Shown here: positions 44,528-55,961 of the stretch, one piece after another
Numbering within the stretch: position 1 is the stretch's first letter
Layout: every line of letters begins with the position of its first letter
NCBI GenBank assembly: GCA_964036195.1
Contig: OZ038456.1
Span: 11,470,001 to 11,534,000 of the forward strand
Direction: 5' to 3'
Source of the DNA: Sphaerolaimus hirsutus
Lineage: Eukaryota; Nematoda; Chromadorea; Monhysterida; Sphaerolaimidae
DNA: 64,000 bases
Notes under the pieces: model-generated
Seen by the model: the letters and a program-made list of their open reading frames with translations, nothing else
Told to the model about the DNA's origin: nothing
Databases searched by the model: none
Made by a program: the position numbers and the translations under genes

Positions 44528-44945
44528 CAGGGCCGTATCCAGGGGGGGGCGGGGGGGCTGCAGCCCCCCCCCCCCCTCCCGAGGTGAGACCTAAAAAGTC
44601 CCAGTAAATGCAATTTTTCCTATACATTTTGCGATGTTTCTTAAAAATTTTGCGCGCAAGCGCGCAATTTCTTCCCCATACATCTTGTATTTTTAGCGGA
44701 TCGGTCCCCGTAAACAAATATCCTTGAAAATGAACACATTTTTGCGACTTTCGTTGCATATGTATGCATATTTACATCTATATAAAGCAGTTCCTGGCAC
44801 TGGCGCCAACGCCAATAGCGCCATGGCGTGGCACTTTGGTATGGCGCTAGCGCCAAAACACCTTTCCGTCCCTATATAGGGAAAAAATTTAGGGGGGGCT
44901 GAGCCCCCCCCCCACTCGCCGACCCCTGTAAACAAGCAGCCCCCC
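44528..44945. repeat. CAGTGGCGTAGCC-family element, right end missing
   Basis: Starts CAGGGCCGTATCCAGG, then has the family interior: G/C runs, GCGCGCAAGCGCGC (44,650), TATATAAAGCAG and a GGCGCC array (44,800-44,870), ending in AACAAGCAGCCCCCC without the CCTGGATACG tip. Confidence 0.7.
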
Positions 44946-44949
44946 CCCC

Positions 44950-45385
44950 CGAGGGCATTTATGAGTTTACCAGAATCTGGCGGTAAACTAGTGTGTGCCG
45001 CGCCATTATATTTATGCCATTGAGCAATTGAGGTACATTTATTTACATACCGGGAACACTCATTTTGTTAACAGTCAAGCAGTGTCACATAATAACTTAT
45101 CAATGCTAGCGTAGCGTAACATCGCTCAATTTTTTGATCGACAATTATCCAAGATTCCTTTGAAGTGTCTGCATTTTCTGAAAACCATATGCTTCACGTC
45201 GTTTTTATCGGCTAGCATTTTTCATGGATTTTTAAAATTCAGTCGCTTTGTGAACCTGAACATGCCTCAAAGTGTCAAGTGACATAAAGTGTATAATGGC
45301 ATTTGAAACTACCTGAACTTGCTTGAACCATTGCACTTGCTCGTGGTACCAGATTCAAAGCTGAGAATGAAACACTTGCTTTCTC
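44950..45385. other. Unassigned spacer
   Basis: A GGTAAACTAGTGTGTG half-arm sits at 44,980-45,000. Otherwise nothing recognised. Confidence 0.4.
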
Positions 45386-45390
45386 CATAT

Positions 45391-45624
45391 GGCAGTCCTA
45401 GACCCTGTAAAATGCCCTGTAAAATGTTTATGTCATGCAAAGTGTCAAAAGTCATGTAAAATGCCCTGGAAAATAGTTAAATGCCATGCAAAGTGTCAAA
45501 ACTTATGTAAAATGAATTGTAAAATGTTAAATGTCATGCAAAGTGTCAAAGGTCTTGTAAATGCCCTGTAGAATGACAAGCTTTACATGTCAAAGGCCTT
45601 TACACGGCCTGGCATTGCCCCCTG
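45391..45624. mobile_element. TGTCA foldback, copy 7, probable TSD CTCCATAT/CTCCATCT
   Basis: The body runs from GGCAGTCCTAGACCCTGTAA to CGGCCTGGCATTGCCCCCTG. The flanks CTCCATAT (45,383-45,390) and CTCCATCT (45,625-45,632) match at 7 of 8, which would put this family in the 8-bp-duplication class, assuming a few bases were lost from the left tip. Confidence 0.65.
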
Positions 45625-45912
45625 CTCCATCTGATTCCTACTGAATAACACAAACTCATGCGTTTTCCACTTTAGTACCATAATTGCCGTGTGCAAAATT
45701 GTGCCAAGAATTGTAGCTCTAACTGGTTGCCCACTACTCCGCCATACGTTTTTGCTCCCAATGCGCCGCATAGTTAGCACGCAGAGGAAATAAATGCCAG
45801 CTGGTTGTGCTCGCTTATTGGCGGCACACGAAAGCTCACACACATCATCCCTGTAATATAGGTGCAGTAGGCTTTTTTGCAAGATCCCATGTAATTGCAA
45901 TCATGTGTAATT

Positions 45913-46320
45913 GCAGTCACTGCAAAAAAAGCCTTGTGAAGTGTATGAAGTGGTTGGAAGTGCCTCTTGTGATCAAACTTCAGAGCCTGATTATTCCTGA
46001 TCACCAATAGAATGCACTTCACAAACATTTAATGAATCACAGATAAAAGGGGTGAGTGAAGCGTGTGAAAGCAGGCTGAATGGGTGTGAAGTAACCTCAG
46101 TGAAGACACTTCCACACACTTCACGAAATTTTCAGTGAAGCGTCTTCCACACACATCACCTATCATCATGACACACTGAATTTTGTGAAGCGCACTCCCA
46201 GAGGACGCTCCCAGAGGATTCCAGGAAGTGCCTACTAGCTTCATGGAGTGTTGGAAAGTCACTTTGAAGACACTTCATGACTATTCACAAAGCATCACAC
46301 TCACATTTTTGCTGTGAATT
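45913..46320. repeat. GTGAAGTGT array element
   Basis: CACTGCAAAAAAAGCCTTGT plus GAAGTG at the left and CACTCACATTTTTGCTGTG at the right enclose dense CACTTCAC / GTGAAG motifs. Confidence 0.65.
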
Positions 46321-46965
46321 CCAAAGCATGAGATTGATTCTTATGTGTGAAATTTTTGATCAATAGCATCGAATTTGTATGGCGATCAATCATTTTATGG
46401 ATTCATCTGCATTTGTGGGGAATGCAGGTGCCACCAGACATGCCTGCATTCATTATTAAATCTGGGCCCGGTTTACAAACAGGAATGATATGGACCGCAA
46501 CCATCAGTGGCGTTCACACAATTGAGTGGCTTTGGTCATCTTTTTGTCAGATTTGATGGGTCTGACAGGCACCTCGATCTTGATCAGCCTTGGCTGAACG
46601 TGAATTTTCATAGATGGTGTATTTAATCACATTCTTTTATGGTCTACTTTCTAGGAAAAACTGCAATGCGTGTGCATGTGCGTGATTCTAAAGAATAAAA
46701 CTTCCGAATAGTACCGGACCAAAGCTCTGCACATTGCCAACTGCTAGTATTCACATGCCATGCGAAAAAATTATATATACCTACTGACACTTCAGTGCCA
46801 CTGCAGAAGTGTTCTTTAGGCTTTAATGCTATGCAATCAGATACGCATTTTCTCATATTTCAGACTTTATCTCAACTGCATGACCAATTTACGTACTTAT
46901 TTCTGTGCTGCTGTAGACAATTGCTCAGAGGGAATGCACATTGGTGTATTTATATCTTAATGTGG
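46321..46965. other. Unassigned spacer
   Basis: Only a decayed half of the 1,520-1,890 foldback is visible (46,410-46,465). Confidence 0.4.
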
Positions 46966-46971
46966 CTGTGT

Positions 46972-47170
46972 ACATCAGTTGACGGCGAAAATTTCGGAAA
47001 CTAAAAAATTTGTTTTAAACACCTTTGAGTCTACCTGATCAAAGTATCCTATCCCGATGTCCGTCGACACTAGTCGTCAAGTCCTTCTTCAATGAACTCA
47101 GATTAGTTAAAAAACTGATTTATCAGTTGACAACATTTTAACCGTCAACTATCGTCTGTAGGCGTGGTGC
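46972..47170. repeat. GTTGACGG foldback
   Basis: CATCAGTTGACGGCGAAAAT plus TTCGGAAACT is mirrored by CAACATTTTAACCGTCAACT plus ATCG. The centre is CCGTCGACACTAGTCG. Confidence 0.6.
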
Positions 47171-47405
47171 CAATGTTGTCATCCAGAATCAAATTAAATG
47201 GGTTGGCGGCGTGTAATTTCCGATGAAATGGATGTGGCTGCCGAGCAAAATGTGTACAGCTTAAAGATTTTATGTCGAGGCTCAATTTTTAACACAAATT
47301 TTGAATACAGGGTATTTTTCATATCAGATCTATATAGAAACATTTGGAACAATATTGATTAATATAGATAAAATAAAAATATCAGAATCGATCAAGCATC
47401 CTATG

Positions 47406-47670
47406 TAGTGATGTGAAAAGCGCCGTGGCGCTTTTCCGACCTTCATCGCCAAGCGCCAATGGCGCCACAACAAAACAGCACCAAGCGCCAGAAGCTCAAT
47501 GGCGCTTTTTGCTTTGGCGCTAGCGCTAAGCGCCAGCGCCAGGAATTTTGTTCCTGGCGTCGGGTTAAAATAGCGCCAAGCGCCAAGAACGCCATAGCGC
47601 TTTGCATGGGCATGGCGCCAAATGCAAATGGCGCCACAGCAAGTTAGCGCCAAGCGCCAAAAGCACCATC
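47406..47670. repeat. GGCGCC-array element, TAGTGATG tip
   Basis: TAGTGATGTGAAAAGCGCC followed by about 240 bp of GCGCCAAGCGCC motifs. The opposite tip is missing. Confidence 0.65.
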
Positions 47671-47821
47671 TATCTCTAAATACCCCCCTCTCAAAATGGC
47701 CACTCTGAATTAATAACCCCCCTTGAAATACCCCCCAATTTGAACTTAAATGACAAAAGCTGATAAAATTCAAGAGGAGCGATTTGAATGAATTTAAATT
47801 CCAAATGGTCCGGACTCCGGA

Positions 47822-48120
47822 CACAGCAAAAAATGGGTTCGTAAAGTGTGTGGAAGTGCGCTCTGTGAAGACACTTCCACTCACTTCCACACACTTCACG
47901 AAGTTTTCGGTGAAGTGTCTTCCACTCACTTCACCTAGCTTCACGAAGACCGAAATTCGTGAAGTGCACTTCACGAACCTTTGCAGCATACTTTGCATGG
48001 TTCGTGAAGTGCCGTGAAGCGTCTGGAATGCGGTGAAGTGTCTTCACGCTGACATTGCGCGTCTGCGTGAAGTCACTTCAGGACACTTCACCGCGCATCA
48101 CACACCTATTTTTTGCTGTG
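47822..48120. repeat. GTGAAGTGT array element, CACAGCAAAAAA tips
   Basis: CACAGCAAAAAATGGGTTCG ... CCTATTTTTTGCTGTG, filled with GTGAAGTGTCTTCCACTCAC-type motifs. The tips are inverted copies; no flanking duplication. Confidence 0.75.
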
Positions 48121-48523
48121 GGAGTGGTCAGCGCTTTTTTCAACCGCTTTTTTATTAAAGGCCGCTTTTTTAGATAAGCCCTGGCCATTAAATTTCCTGA
48201 ATTTTTTTATATTTGACTTTTCTTTCGGCATGGAATCTTTATAATTGTTAAAATTTCGATCGACATTTGCTTAACAATATTGCATATCATTGTCATTGAA
48301 TACGGCTAGAAATTAGGGTTGGGATTGGGATGATAAATCGTATCGAATATCAGATATCGAATATTGTTTCATATCGATGATCGAATGTTGATATCAGAAA
48401 AATTGAAAAATATTCATATTGAATATTGCTATTGAATATCGACCATTTTTCCATATATTCAATTTGTATTATGTCACTAAATTGGATGTTTTCTCTTTTT
48501 GGCCTATTTGTGACAATGGCCCT

Positions 48524-48722
48524 GCGCACACTAGTTTTCACACGTAATTTGGAAAACTCATAAACGAGCTTTAAACGTGTTTGAGTTTTCCACAGTGAGT
48601 CAATTTCAATCTCCGTCAACTGTAGTTGACGGACACCGCATTGTCGAAAACTCAATGGCGTTCTAAGCTGATTTGTGAGTTTTCGAAATTTCGTGTGAAA
48701 ACTAGTGTGCGCAGGCACAATG
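48524..48722. repeat. GTTTTCAC foldback
   Basis: GCGCACACTAGTTTTCACAC plus GTAATTTGGAAAACTC is mirrored by GTGTGAAAACTAGTGTGCGC. The near-perfect tips suggest a young copy. Confidence 0.75.
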
Positions 48723-49126
48723 TGGCATCTTGGTGCACCAGCCAGGTTTTGCTTGGAGTGCTTATTCAGTTCATGACAACCAAACATGAAATTTGAAAAC
48801 AGGAAATGCTGATAAACTGTATTTTAAAAATCAATCCATTAAAATAAATAACTTTTTCAATTATCACATTTTCCAAATAAAACAGTTTTGTTCAAAAGCT
48901 GCCAAATATGGGTATGAGTAGTAAACATAGGTGTACAGGTTGCAGTGTACCTTGTGAATTGTGATGTCACCTATAATCATAAAATGGCTTTGGTGCCATG
49001 AGATACTTTTCAGTAAACAGATGATAAAGCCGTCTTAGTCACCAAATGGAAATACAATATGTGAATTTAAATATACCCTGCTATACCAAAAGCCAAATAT
49101 CATAAAGAAAAGGTACAAAACGTTTT

Positions 49127-49200
49127 CGCCCTCGCCGGGACTCGAACCCGGGACCTTTCACTAAGCGTGTGAATGCTCTAACCAACTGAGCTACGAGGAG
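49127..49200 (-). tRNA. tRNA-like sequence or tRNA pseudogene, apparent anticodon GCT
   Basis: The minus strand folds as a cloverleaf: acceptor CTCCTCG/CGAGGGC (1-72 is C-C, one wobble), D arm GCTC-loop-GAGC, anticodon arm TTCAC-ACGCTTA-GTGAA, five-base variable loop, T arm CCGGG-TTCGAGT-CCCGG. The A box TAGCTCAGTTGG and B box GGTTCGAGTCC fit RNA polymerase III promoters. Position 33 is C instead of the near-universal U, and a GCT anticodon would mean serine, but the long serine variable arm is absent. A pseudogene or tRNA-derived sequence is therefore more likely than a working tRNA. No CCA is encoded. Confidence 0.7.
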
Positions 49201-49562
49201 GCCACATTTTGCACCGCTCTAACTATAAATATCGACATTTCGATATATAGTAATGATCATATTTGCATATTGAATATCGACATCGAGGGTCGATATCATA
49301 TCAATATCAAATAAAGAGTCTCAGAAAAAATATCGAATATCGATATCGAAAAGTCCTACCGTCCCATTCCCAACCCTACTAAAACTCATGCACCAGCATC
49401 AAACATGCATGAGCTTTTGATCGGGAGCATAAGTACTCAAATCAAAGAAAGTCTGAAAATACATAAATATTTACATACAGGAATTGCCCTGAAAATAAAT
49501 CTACGCAGCCATGTGCGAATGATTTATTGTGCCGTAAATACTACATTGCTAATGTGCATACT

Positions 49563-49752
49563 GGTGCCACTTTCAGACACTGACAAAAATGCACTGTAAA
49601 ATGTCAAGTGTCAGGCAACGTGTCTGAAAGTCATGCAAAGTCATGAAAAAGACCATTTAAAATGCCAACTCAGTTTCCATTTTACCGGGCATTTTACATT
49701 ACTTTGACACTTCTGCATTTGACATTTGACATTTTGCAGCGTCTGGCAGTGG
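49563..49752. repeat. TGTCA foldback, copy 8
   Basis: GGTGCCACTTTCAGACACTG ... GCAGCGTCTGGCAGTGGACC. Confidence 0.65.
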
Positions 49753-49869
49753 ACCATTGTATTTTTGCCATACCTAGGAATAGAACGCTCTACTTATTCA
49801 AGCGAATCACGTTGAAAATAAGTGATAGCAAAGCGCCAGACCGCTGGCGCTTTTTTATTCTTATGATGC

Positions 49870-50110
49870 CTAATAGGTCCTGCACAGACAAGTTGACAAT
49901 GACACTAAATGTCAACTGGTTCCCATCCCGATTCAAAGCTTGCCGACGAGTGGACGAATGACGTTCAAACGCAATCTTAGAATTAGGAACGGAACCAGTT
50001 GACATTTGGTGTCGATGTCAACTAGCGTGTGTGGGGCCATAGGTCCTGCACATACAAGTTGACAATGACACTCAATGTCAACTGGTTCCCATCCCAATTC
50101 TTGCTCCAAA
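49870..50110. repeat. GTTGACAATGACAC foldback, tandem copies
   Basis: GGTCCTGCACAGACAAGTTG plus ACAATGACACTAAATGTCAACTGG is mirrored by GAACCAGTTGACATTTGGTG plus TCGATGTCAACTAGCGTGTG, followed at 50,041-50,100 by a second left arm of the same kind. Confidence 0.7.
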
Positions 50111-50119
50111 TTCTGGCTC

Positions 50120-50860
50120 TTTCTGGCTTTATGGCCGTATAGACATTTTTCTGGCACTTTTCCAACACTAGTTGACGCGTGGAAATTCAAGCAATATTTA
50201 GGTACATGCCAGTAATGTGAGCCCAGTGCGTTCTGCTTACCACTTGATTAGTTCTGTCTGTCTGCATTCTGCTGGTTTCAGAATGGGTTGGCTGCAGTTT
50301 TTAAACTGTTTTTTTTAATAGACGTTGTTTTTAAACGCAAGCATTGGATTGGTGTTTTTAAACGCAAGCATTGGATTGAAACCATTTTTTTACTAAAACG
50401 GCAGCCGAAAGTTATACGCAATATATTTTTTGCGCGCATTTTGCAAAAATAATTTTTTTTGCAAATTAATGAACTATTCCATCGCTTCATAGCCAAAATG
50501 CTAATATTTATTATGTATTTGCATAATGGACTTCACAATTCGTCAAATAAAATACACCCACCTTTGTTGTAATTTAAAAGTACAATTTTCAACAAAAAAC
50601 AGTCATAAGTGAAATAGGCTCTTTGAAGAAAAAAAAACATTTTTTCACTCCATTTTCAGAAGAATACTTTTCGTAAAATGTAAATGTGCCAAAAATACAC
50701 ATTTGCTGTCACCGTGTGTTTGGTTTGCATTATTTATTCCCAATTCAAGTGTGCTCATATTTATCATATATGTCTGTATCTTTCTAAGTTTCCCAGGGGC
50801 AAGTAGACAAGTACTTAACTATTGACTCTTTTCTTCACTTTTGACTTTACATTTATTCAC
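50120..50860. other. Unassigned AT-rich stretch
   Basis: Only the TTTTTAAACGCAAGCATTGG array fragment (50,300-50,400) and a GCGCGCATTTTGCAAAAA block (50,433) are recognised. Confidence 0.4.
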
Positions 50861-51120
50861 TTTTCACTTGCGGAACCAGAACCGAGGGACAGTCCCAAAG
50901 TGTCAGTTGTGGATCCAAATCTTATGTTTGTGTATCCAAATCTTATGTTTAACATAAGATTTTATACAAAAACATTAGATTTGGATTTTGGATTCACAAA
51001 GGTAAGATTTGAATACACAATTGACACTTTGGGACTGCCCCCTGGTGTTGGTTTCACAAGTGGCAAAGTCGAGAGTCAAAAGCAAAGTTGAGTGTCAAGA
51101 GTCAGTACTTGTCAAGATGC
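50860..51120. repeat. Foldback, GGACAGTCCCAAAGTGTCA arms
   Basis: GAGGGACAGTCCCAAAGTGT plus CAGTTG is mirrored by CAATTGACACTTTGGGACTG plus CCCCCTGG. Outer CACTTTTCACTTGCGGAACC and TTTCACAAGTGGCAAAG parts resemble the 452-1,151 family. Inner CCAAATCTTATGTT units repeat in both orientations. Confidence 0.65.
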
Positions 51121-51219
51121 GGTACTGGCCCCAGGTTTATTTATTGACATACCACATATGATTTAGGCTATCACTTATTTACCATTTTTCTTACATTTTT
51201 TGTAATCGCTGAATTGGCC

Positions 51220-51455
51220 CACGCACACCAGTTGACATCAAAATTCATGTCAACTAAATTCAACTACACTTTGATCAATTATATGATTTCAACGTTCCTA
51301 TTCAACAGACCGTAGTTAATTTTATTTCGTGACACTCAATTTTCATTGTTTATGTGAAGAGTGAAGTGTGATTTGATTTTACATTTATTTATGATTTTTG
51401 TTGACATTCAGTTGACACGAATTTGCCAGCTAGTGTGTGTGGGCCCACTGGCACC
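51220..51455. repeat. GTTGACATC foldback
   Basis: GGCCCACGCACACCAGTTGA plus CATCAAAATTCATGTCAACT is mirrored by GTTGACACGAATTTGCCAGC plus TAGTGTGTGTGGGCC. Confidence 0.65.
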
Positions 51456-51517
51456 TGCAAACAAATTCAAGTGAAATGAATGAACGTTTAAACAATAAAT
51501 TGAATAAGATTTTGAAT

Positions 51518-51935
51518 ACCGTATTACCTCGAATTATCCCCCCCCTTGAATTAACCCCCCCCTCGAATTAACCCCCCCTCAAAATGGGCTGGGGAAATAA
51601 TAAACCCCCCCCTCGAAATACCCCCCCTCCGGAATGATGTACATCATGTATGCAATGTACATGATGTATTTATTACTACTTATTTGCATCGCAGCTACTC
51701 TTAAACGCTCATTTGTGTACAGATGTACATCTATAGCCCCAATATAACCTATATTCTCACATTTATTACCGTTTTTGTGTAAGAAATAGCGTATTCTTTA
51801 CTGTGAATTCCACGAAATTTTCTGGCGAAATAATAAAACCCCCCCTCGAATAAACCCCCCCCTCGAATTAACCCCCCCTCAAATTTTGCTGGCGAAATAA
51901 TAAACCCCCATGGGGGTATTTCGAGGTAATACGGT
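51518..51935. mobile_element. TA-flanked MITE, well preserved
   Basis: ACCGTATTACCTCGAATTATC ... GGTATTTCGAGGTAATACGGT, with long mirrored runs of CCCCCCTCGAATTAACCCCC. This is a good family reference copy. Confidence 0.85.
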
Positions 51936-51989
51936 AATTATAATACCAGTGTAGCATATGTTTATTATAATTAAATATTAGGGTGTAAA

Positions 51990-52290
51990 GTAATAAGGTG
52001 TCTTTTTGCGATCTCATACAAATATACTGTCGTGCATCCCATTCTGTTGTACATTGTGACCGATTTTGATGCTGTTCGAGCATTTGGGGGTTTTGGGTCT
52101 GGGCTATGTCGAAGTGTTTTTGTTTGCTCGAATAATCCCACAGTCCCGAGTTGAGGGGGGTCTATTTGGTAATTTTGCGTGGCCGATCTATTGTATGCCG
52201 ATCGTATGCCGATTTGACCCGGTTTATGAACATACAAAAATAATATTTTGAACATGCTATCATATACTTAAGAAAAAGTATTGATGTGAC
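51990..52290. repeat. Interspersed repeat, copy 3 (reverse)
   Basis: CATTTGGGGGTTTTGGGTCT, CTCGAATAATCCCACAGTCC, GGGGGGTCTATTTGG and GAACATGCTATCATATACTT are the reverse complement, in order, of blocks in 31,110-31,765. Confidence 0.6.
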
Positions 52291-52319
52291 ACAAAAATTT
52301 CAAAACAGAGCGCTCCCTT

Positions 52320-52670
52320 TAGTACTCACACACTAAATACCTAGTTGACAAGGACACCGAATATCTACTGGTGCCCATCCCAATTCAAAGCTTGCTCACG
52401 GTGAACACTATGTATTATAGTATACACATACCATATTTATTATAATAGAACAGTGCCTTTCTATTTTTTCGTCAACTATTTTACCTGAGGTTTGGAGGTG
52501 CCTTCTTTTGGAGACTGCCATTCTAATTTTTTTACACATTTTTTATTAGAACACCATTTTGTTCTTAATGAAACTTGAGCAATATTTTAATGTCAGAGGG
52601 TTTTAATATTTAACATCAATATTTGTAATTTAATATCATTATTTGAATGGGTTGAATTGAAGGTTCTCGC
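52320..52670. other. Unassigned spacer with GTTGAC half-arm
   Basis: TACCTAGTTGACAAGGACAC plus CGAATATCTACTGGTGCCC (52,340-52,385) is a half-copy of the CAACTGGTTCC family. The rest is unassigned. Confidence 0.4.
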
Positions 52671-52676
52671 CATATA

Positions 52677-53198
52677 GCGGGAATTAGAGCTCAGCGTCGA
52701 TTCGACGTGAAATGACGACGTGAAATGATGTCGTGAAATTAATTACACGAGTGTGGATCATGCTACGGGTCTACAATTTTCTAAGGATAATTATGAATCA
52801 ATACCTTAATCGTGTCCAATACTGAGTGTTATCAGCCACAACCAGAGCGAATTGAAAAATTCAATTTTTATCATTCCACGTCATCATCATTTCACGTCAC
52901 AGTGTCAGGGAACAACTTGACATTTCACGTCAGACTATTGCTTGCAATAGTCTGACGTGAAATGTCAAGTTGTTCCCTGACGTAAAATGATGACGTGGAA
53001 TGATAAAAAATGAATTTTTCAATTCGCTCTAGTTGTGGCTGATAACACTCAGTATTGGACACGATTGAGGTATTGATTCATATATTATCCTTAGAAAATT
53101 GTAGACCCGTAGCATGATCCACACTCGTGTAATTAATTTCATGACATCATTTCACGTCGTCATTTCACGTCGAATCGACGCTGAGCTCTAATTCCCGC
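52677..53198. repeat. 522-bp near-perfect palindrome
   Basis: The arms of about 260 bp start GCGGGAATTAGAGCTCAGCG and end CGCTGAGCTCTAATTCCCGC, meeting at CTATTGC-TT-GCAATAG (loop 52,942-52,943). Only a handful of mismatches are visible. The arms contain repeated ACGTGAAATGATGACGTG motifs. Confidence 0.95.
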
Positions 53199-53824
53199 TT
53201 ATGGTATAGCCGGCAGGCTTTGTACATCGCACATAGGTACCCAAATATTTATTTCAACACACAGCTTGATTAGCCACAGGATTCAACACTTTTGCATTTG
53301 TACGTCGTTGGTGGGTTCGTGGGCAAGCTTCGAATCGGGAGGGGCACCAGTATACGTTTGCTGTTCTTGTCAACTTGTGTTAACATGCTTTGTTTTCAAT
53401 CACAGTGTCGATTTTTTATTATTTTTCAATTGAAAAGGGTTCTTGTCACCGTCTGCATTCGCAGCCGCACGTGTCTACCTCATTTTTATTAGAAAAATTC
53501 GAAGCTTTGATGCATCATATTGTGTTGTTTGTTCTAATTTTAGATACAGCGCCGTACAAAACGGGATTGAATTGGGAGTCCCTATTCTTGAGCTAACCAT
53601 TTTATCTACCTATTAAACCATATTTGCTCGAAAAATTCTCCCACCTTGATTAACTTCCCCTTGCTAGATGATTCAAACTGATCAACCCGTTCAGACATAC
53701 CTACCGTATTTCCTCGAAATACCCCCTTGAATTAACCCCCCTCGAAATACCCCAGGTGTTTTTGAGATGGGAAAAAATAAACCCCCTCGAAATACCCCCC
53801 GTCTGAAATGATGTACATCATGTA

Positions 53825-55026
53825 TAGTGATGGAAAAGCGCCAGGAAAATGATGCCAGGCGCCAATGGCGCCATGGCGCCATTCAAAAATATGGCGCCGG
53901 GTGCCAAAGGGCGCCAGGCGCCAATGGCGCCATGGCGCCATCGGAAAAAACGGCGCCGGGCGCCAGAAACAATGGCGCCAGGTGCCAAAATGGCGCCATC
54001 AAAACAATTCATTATTTCAGCCTGGATATCATCATGGAATAATTTATAGAAGAGCAACATGCTGTACCATTTTTCTGATGCGGTTACACAAGCCACAAAA
54101 CTCATCTTATCGTGAATATTATATACCATACTTTCTGGAAATACCCGCAAATACCCTGGCTTATTACTGCATCAGCAAATTTTGAAGGGATTAATCTAAG
54201 GGGGTTATTCGAGGGGGTTTATCATTTCACCAGAACTTTTAGGAAATTGTATTACCATATTTCCCGAAATACCCCCTCCGGATGTGCACTATGAAAAATT
54301 ATGTCGAAATAATTACCCAACCCTGAAATACCCCCTCTATCGAGTAACCCCCGCAAAATTTGCACTATGAAAAAATAAACCCCCAGGGGGTATTTCTGGG
54401 AAATACGGTATCTTTTGATCGCTTAGGTAAGGTCTATAGAGATAAACCCGGAAAAGGTCGGATAAACCCCTAAAAATACCCCAGGTTTGAGCAAGCTGGG
54501 GAAGAAATATCCCCGCGATCGTATTTCATGCAAATACAGTGCATTGTAAATAGGTAATCAATTATGTAAGGGCTGTTAAAATCCGAGTTTGCCCTTAAAA
54601 GGCTGGGCTTTTAGATTAACATTTTTCTAATTGTTATATATGAAGATTTGCAGTTGATGTGGCATAAACAATCAATGTAAACCCAAACTTGTAATGCTGG
54701 CAAAAAATTACAAAGGTGAATGTGTCATCACGTAAATGACATCATTAGGTAAGCAGAAAAGGCAGTTAAATATAGCCAAATATAACCATTCATCCCGGCA
54801 TCTTGGCGCCATTTCCGGCGCGATCCAAAACAATGGCGCCGGGCGCCAAATTGGCGCCAGCGAAAATGGCGCCAAGCGCCAAGGGCGCCATGGCGCCATT
54901 CGAAATAATGGCGCCGGGCGCCAGATGGCGCCAGAGAAAAGGGCGCCAAGCGCCAATGGCGCCATGGCGCTGGCGCCCTTTGGCGCCATTGAAGGGCGCC
55001 AGCGCCATGGCGCCATTCCATCACTA
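53825..55026. mobile_element. GGCGCC-array hAT-type element, TSD ATCATGTA
   Basis: TAGTGATGGAAAAGCGCC ... GGCGCCATTCCATCACTA, 1,202 bp. The perfect duplication ATCATGTA is at 53,817-53,824 and 55,027-55,034. Both ends carry about 180-240 bp of GGCGCCATGGCGCC motifs. Inner sequence (54,000-54,120; 54,590-54,790) is shared with 21,649-23,342. A MITE is nested at 54,254-54,409. Confidence 0.94.
54254..54409. mobile_element. TA-flanked MITE nested in GGCGCC element
   Basis: ACCATATTTCCCGAAATACC ... GGTATTTCTGGGAAATACGGT. Confidence 0.7.
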
Positions 55027-55309
55027 ATCATGTATGCAATGTACATGATGTTTTTATTGCTGCCGGTTTGCACTGCAGCTACACGTATACGTAGTGAAAG
55101 TAGAGAATGTACGTTATTATGCCTAAATATATCCTGTTTCGTCAAATATAACCCATTCATTACCGGTTTTGGCTATTTTTCGACGTATTGTTTACTACTA
55201 AATTCCCGAAAATTTCTGGCGGAATAATAAACGCCCCTCGAAATACCCCCTCAAAATTTCCACTCTGAAGAAATAAACCCCCTGAGGGTATTTCGAGGAA
55301 ATACGTAAT

Positions 55310-55960
55310 AATAATGTTGTTGTGTAGAATTTTAACGATGTGGCGTGTTATTATTAATAAAGACTAGATATTTCGTGAGACGAATTGGTAATTAGAAACA
55401 TGCTTGAAATTTTGATGAAATATTGAATTGCGCTTGAATAATTCGCCTTGGAGTAGTTTCCCCTTCAAAGACGTCCGATCAGAAAAAAATTCCTCGAGGA
55501 AATTATTATACAGGAAATACGGTAAATCGTTCATCAACTGCATTGTTTTATATGTTGAAAACCATGACACTTAATTCAAACCAATCCGGTAACATGTATT
55601 TTACTACCGCTGTATGTATTTAACATTCCATACTGCGTCCACCCATCAAATGGTTGAGAAACTATTCAAGGGAATCCCACCCTCGCCCTACAAAGGGGGA
55701 GGCCATTCACAGAAGGTGAACTAATCGAGAATTTACGGTAGTTGAACAAAGACTTCTTGCTGCCCCCCCCATCCCCCGTTTGTCCCCTTTATTTTGTCGG
55801 GCGGGTTACTCGCAAAGTCGCGCTTGTGCGTGCATTTCTTTCTTGTCGCTGCCCTCATGGTTTCGGTTGCAGACAGTGAACACTAAAAAAGTGACCACCT
55901 GACTCTGGGGTCTCCTAGGGGGGGGGGGGCTGCCCCCCCCCCAAATCCGCCAGCTATCTA
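55310..55960. other. Unassigned spacer
   Basis: MITE half-arms near 55,425-55,525 only. A G/C run precedes the gap. Confidence 0.4.
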
Positions 55961-55961
55961 T

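Larger units (their letters stand above)
48314..49378. mobile_element. hAT-type element, TAGGGTTGGGA tips, ATATCGAT arrays
   Basis: TAGGGTTGGGATTGGGATG ... CGTCCCATTCCCAACCCTA. The flanks CTAGAAAT (48,306-48,313) and CTAAAACT (49,379-49,386) match at 6 of 8. Both ends carry GATATCGAATATCGAT arrays. The interior holds a GTTTTCAC foldback and a tRNA-like sequence. Confidence 0.78.
53703..55306. mobile_element. TA-flanked MITE split by GGCGCC element
   Basis: The left part ACCGTATTTCCTCGAAATACC ... GTACATCATGTA and right part ATCATGTATGCAATGTACAT ... GTATTTCGAGGAAATACG rejoin into about 390 bp when 53,825-55,026 and one target copy are removed. Confidence 0.8.

Noticed and set aside
53390..53596. 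Possible terminal exon after TTTTAG at 53,540
   Set aside because: The short peptide before a stop has no paired exon, conserved motif or unusual composition.
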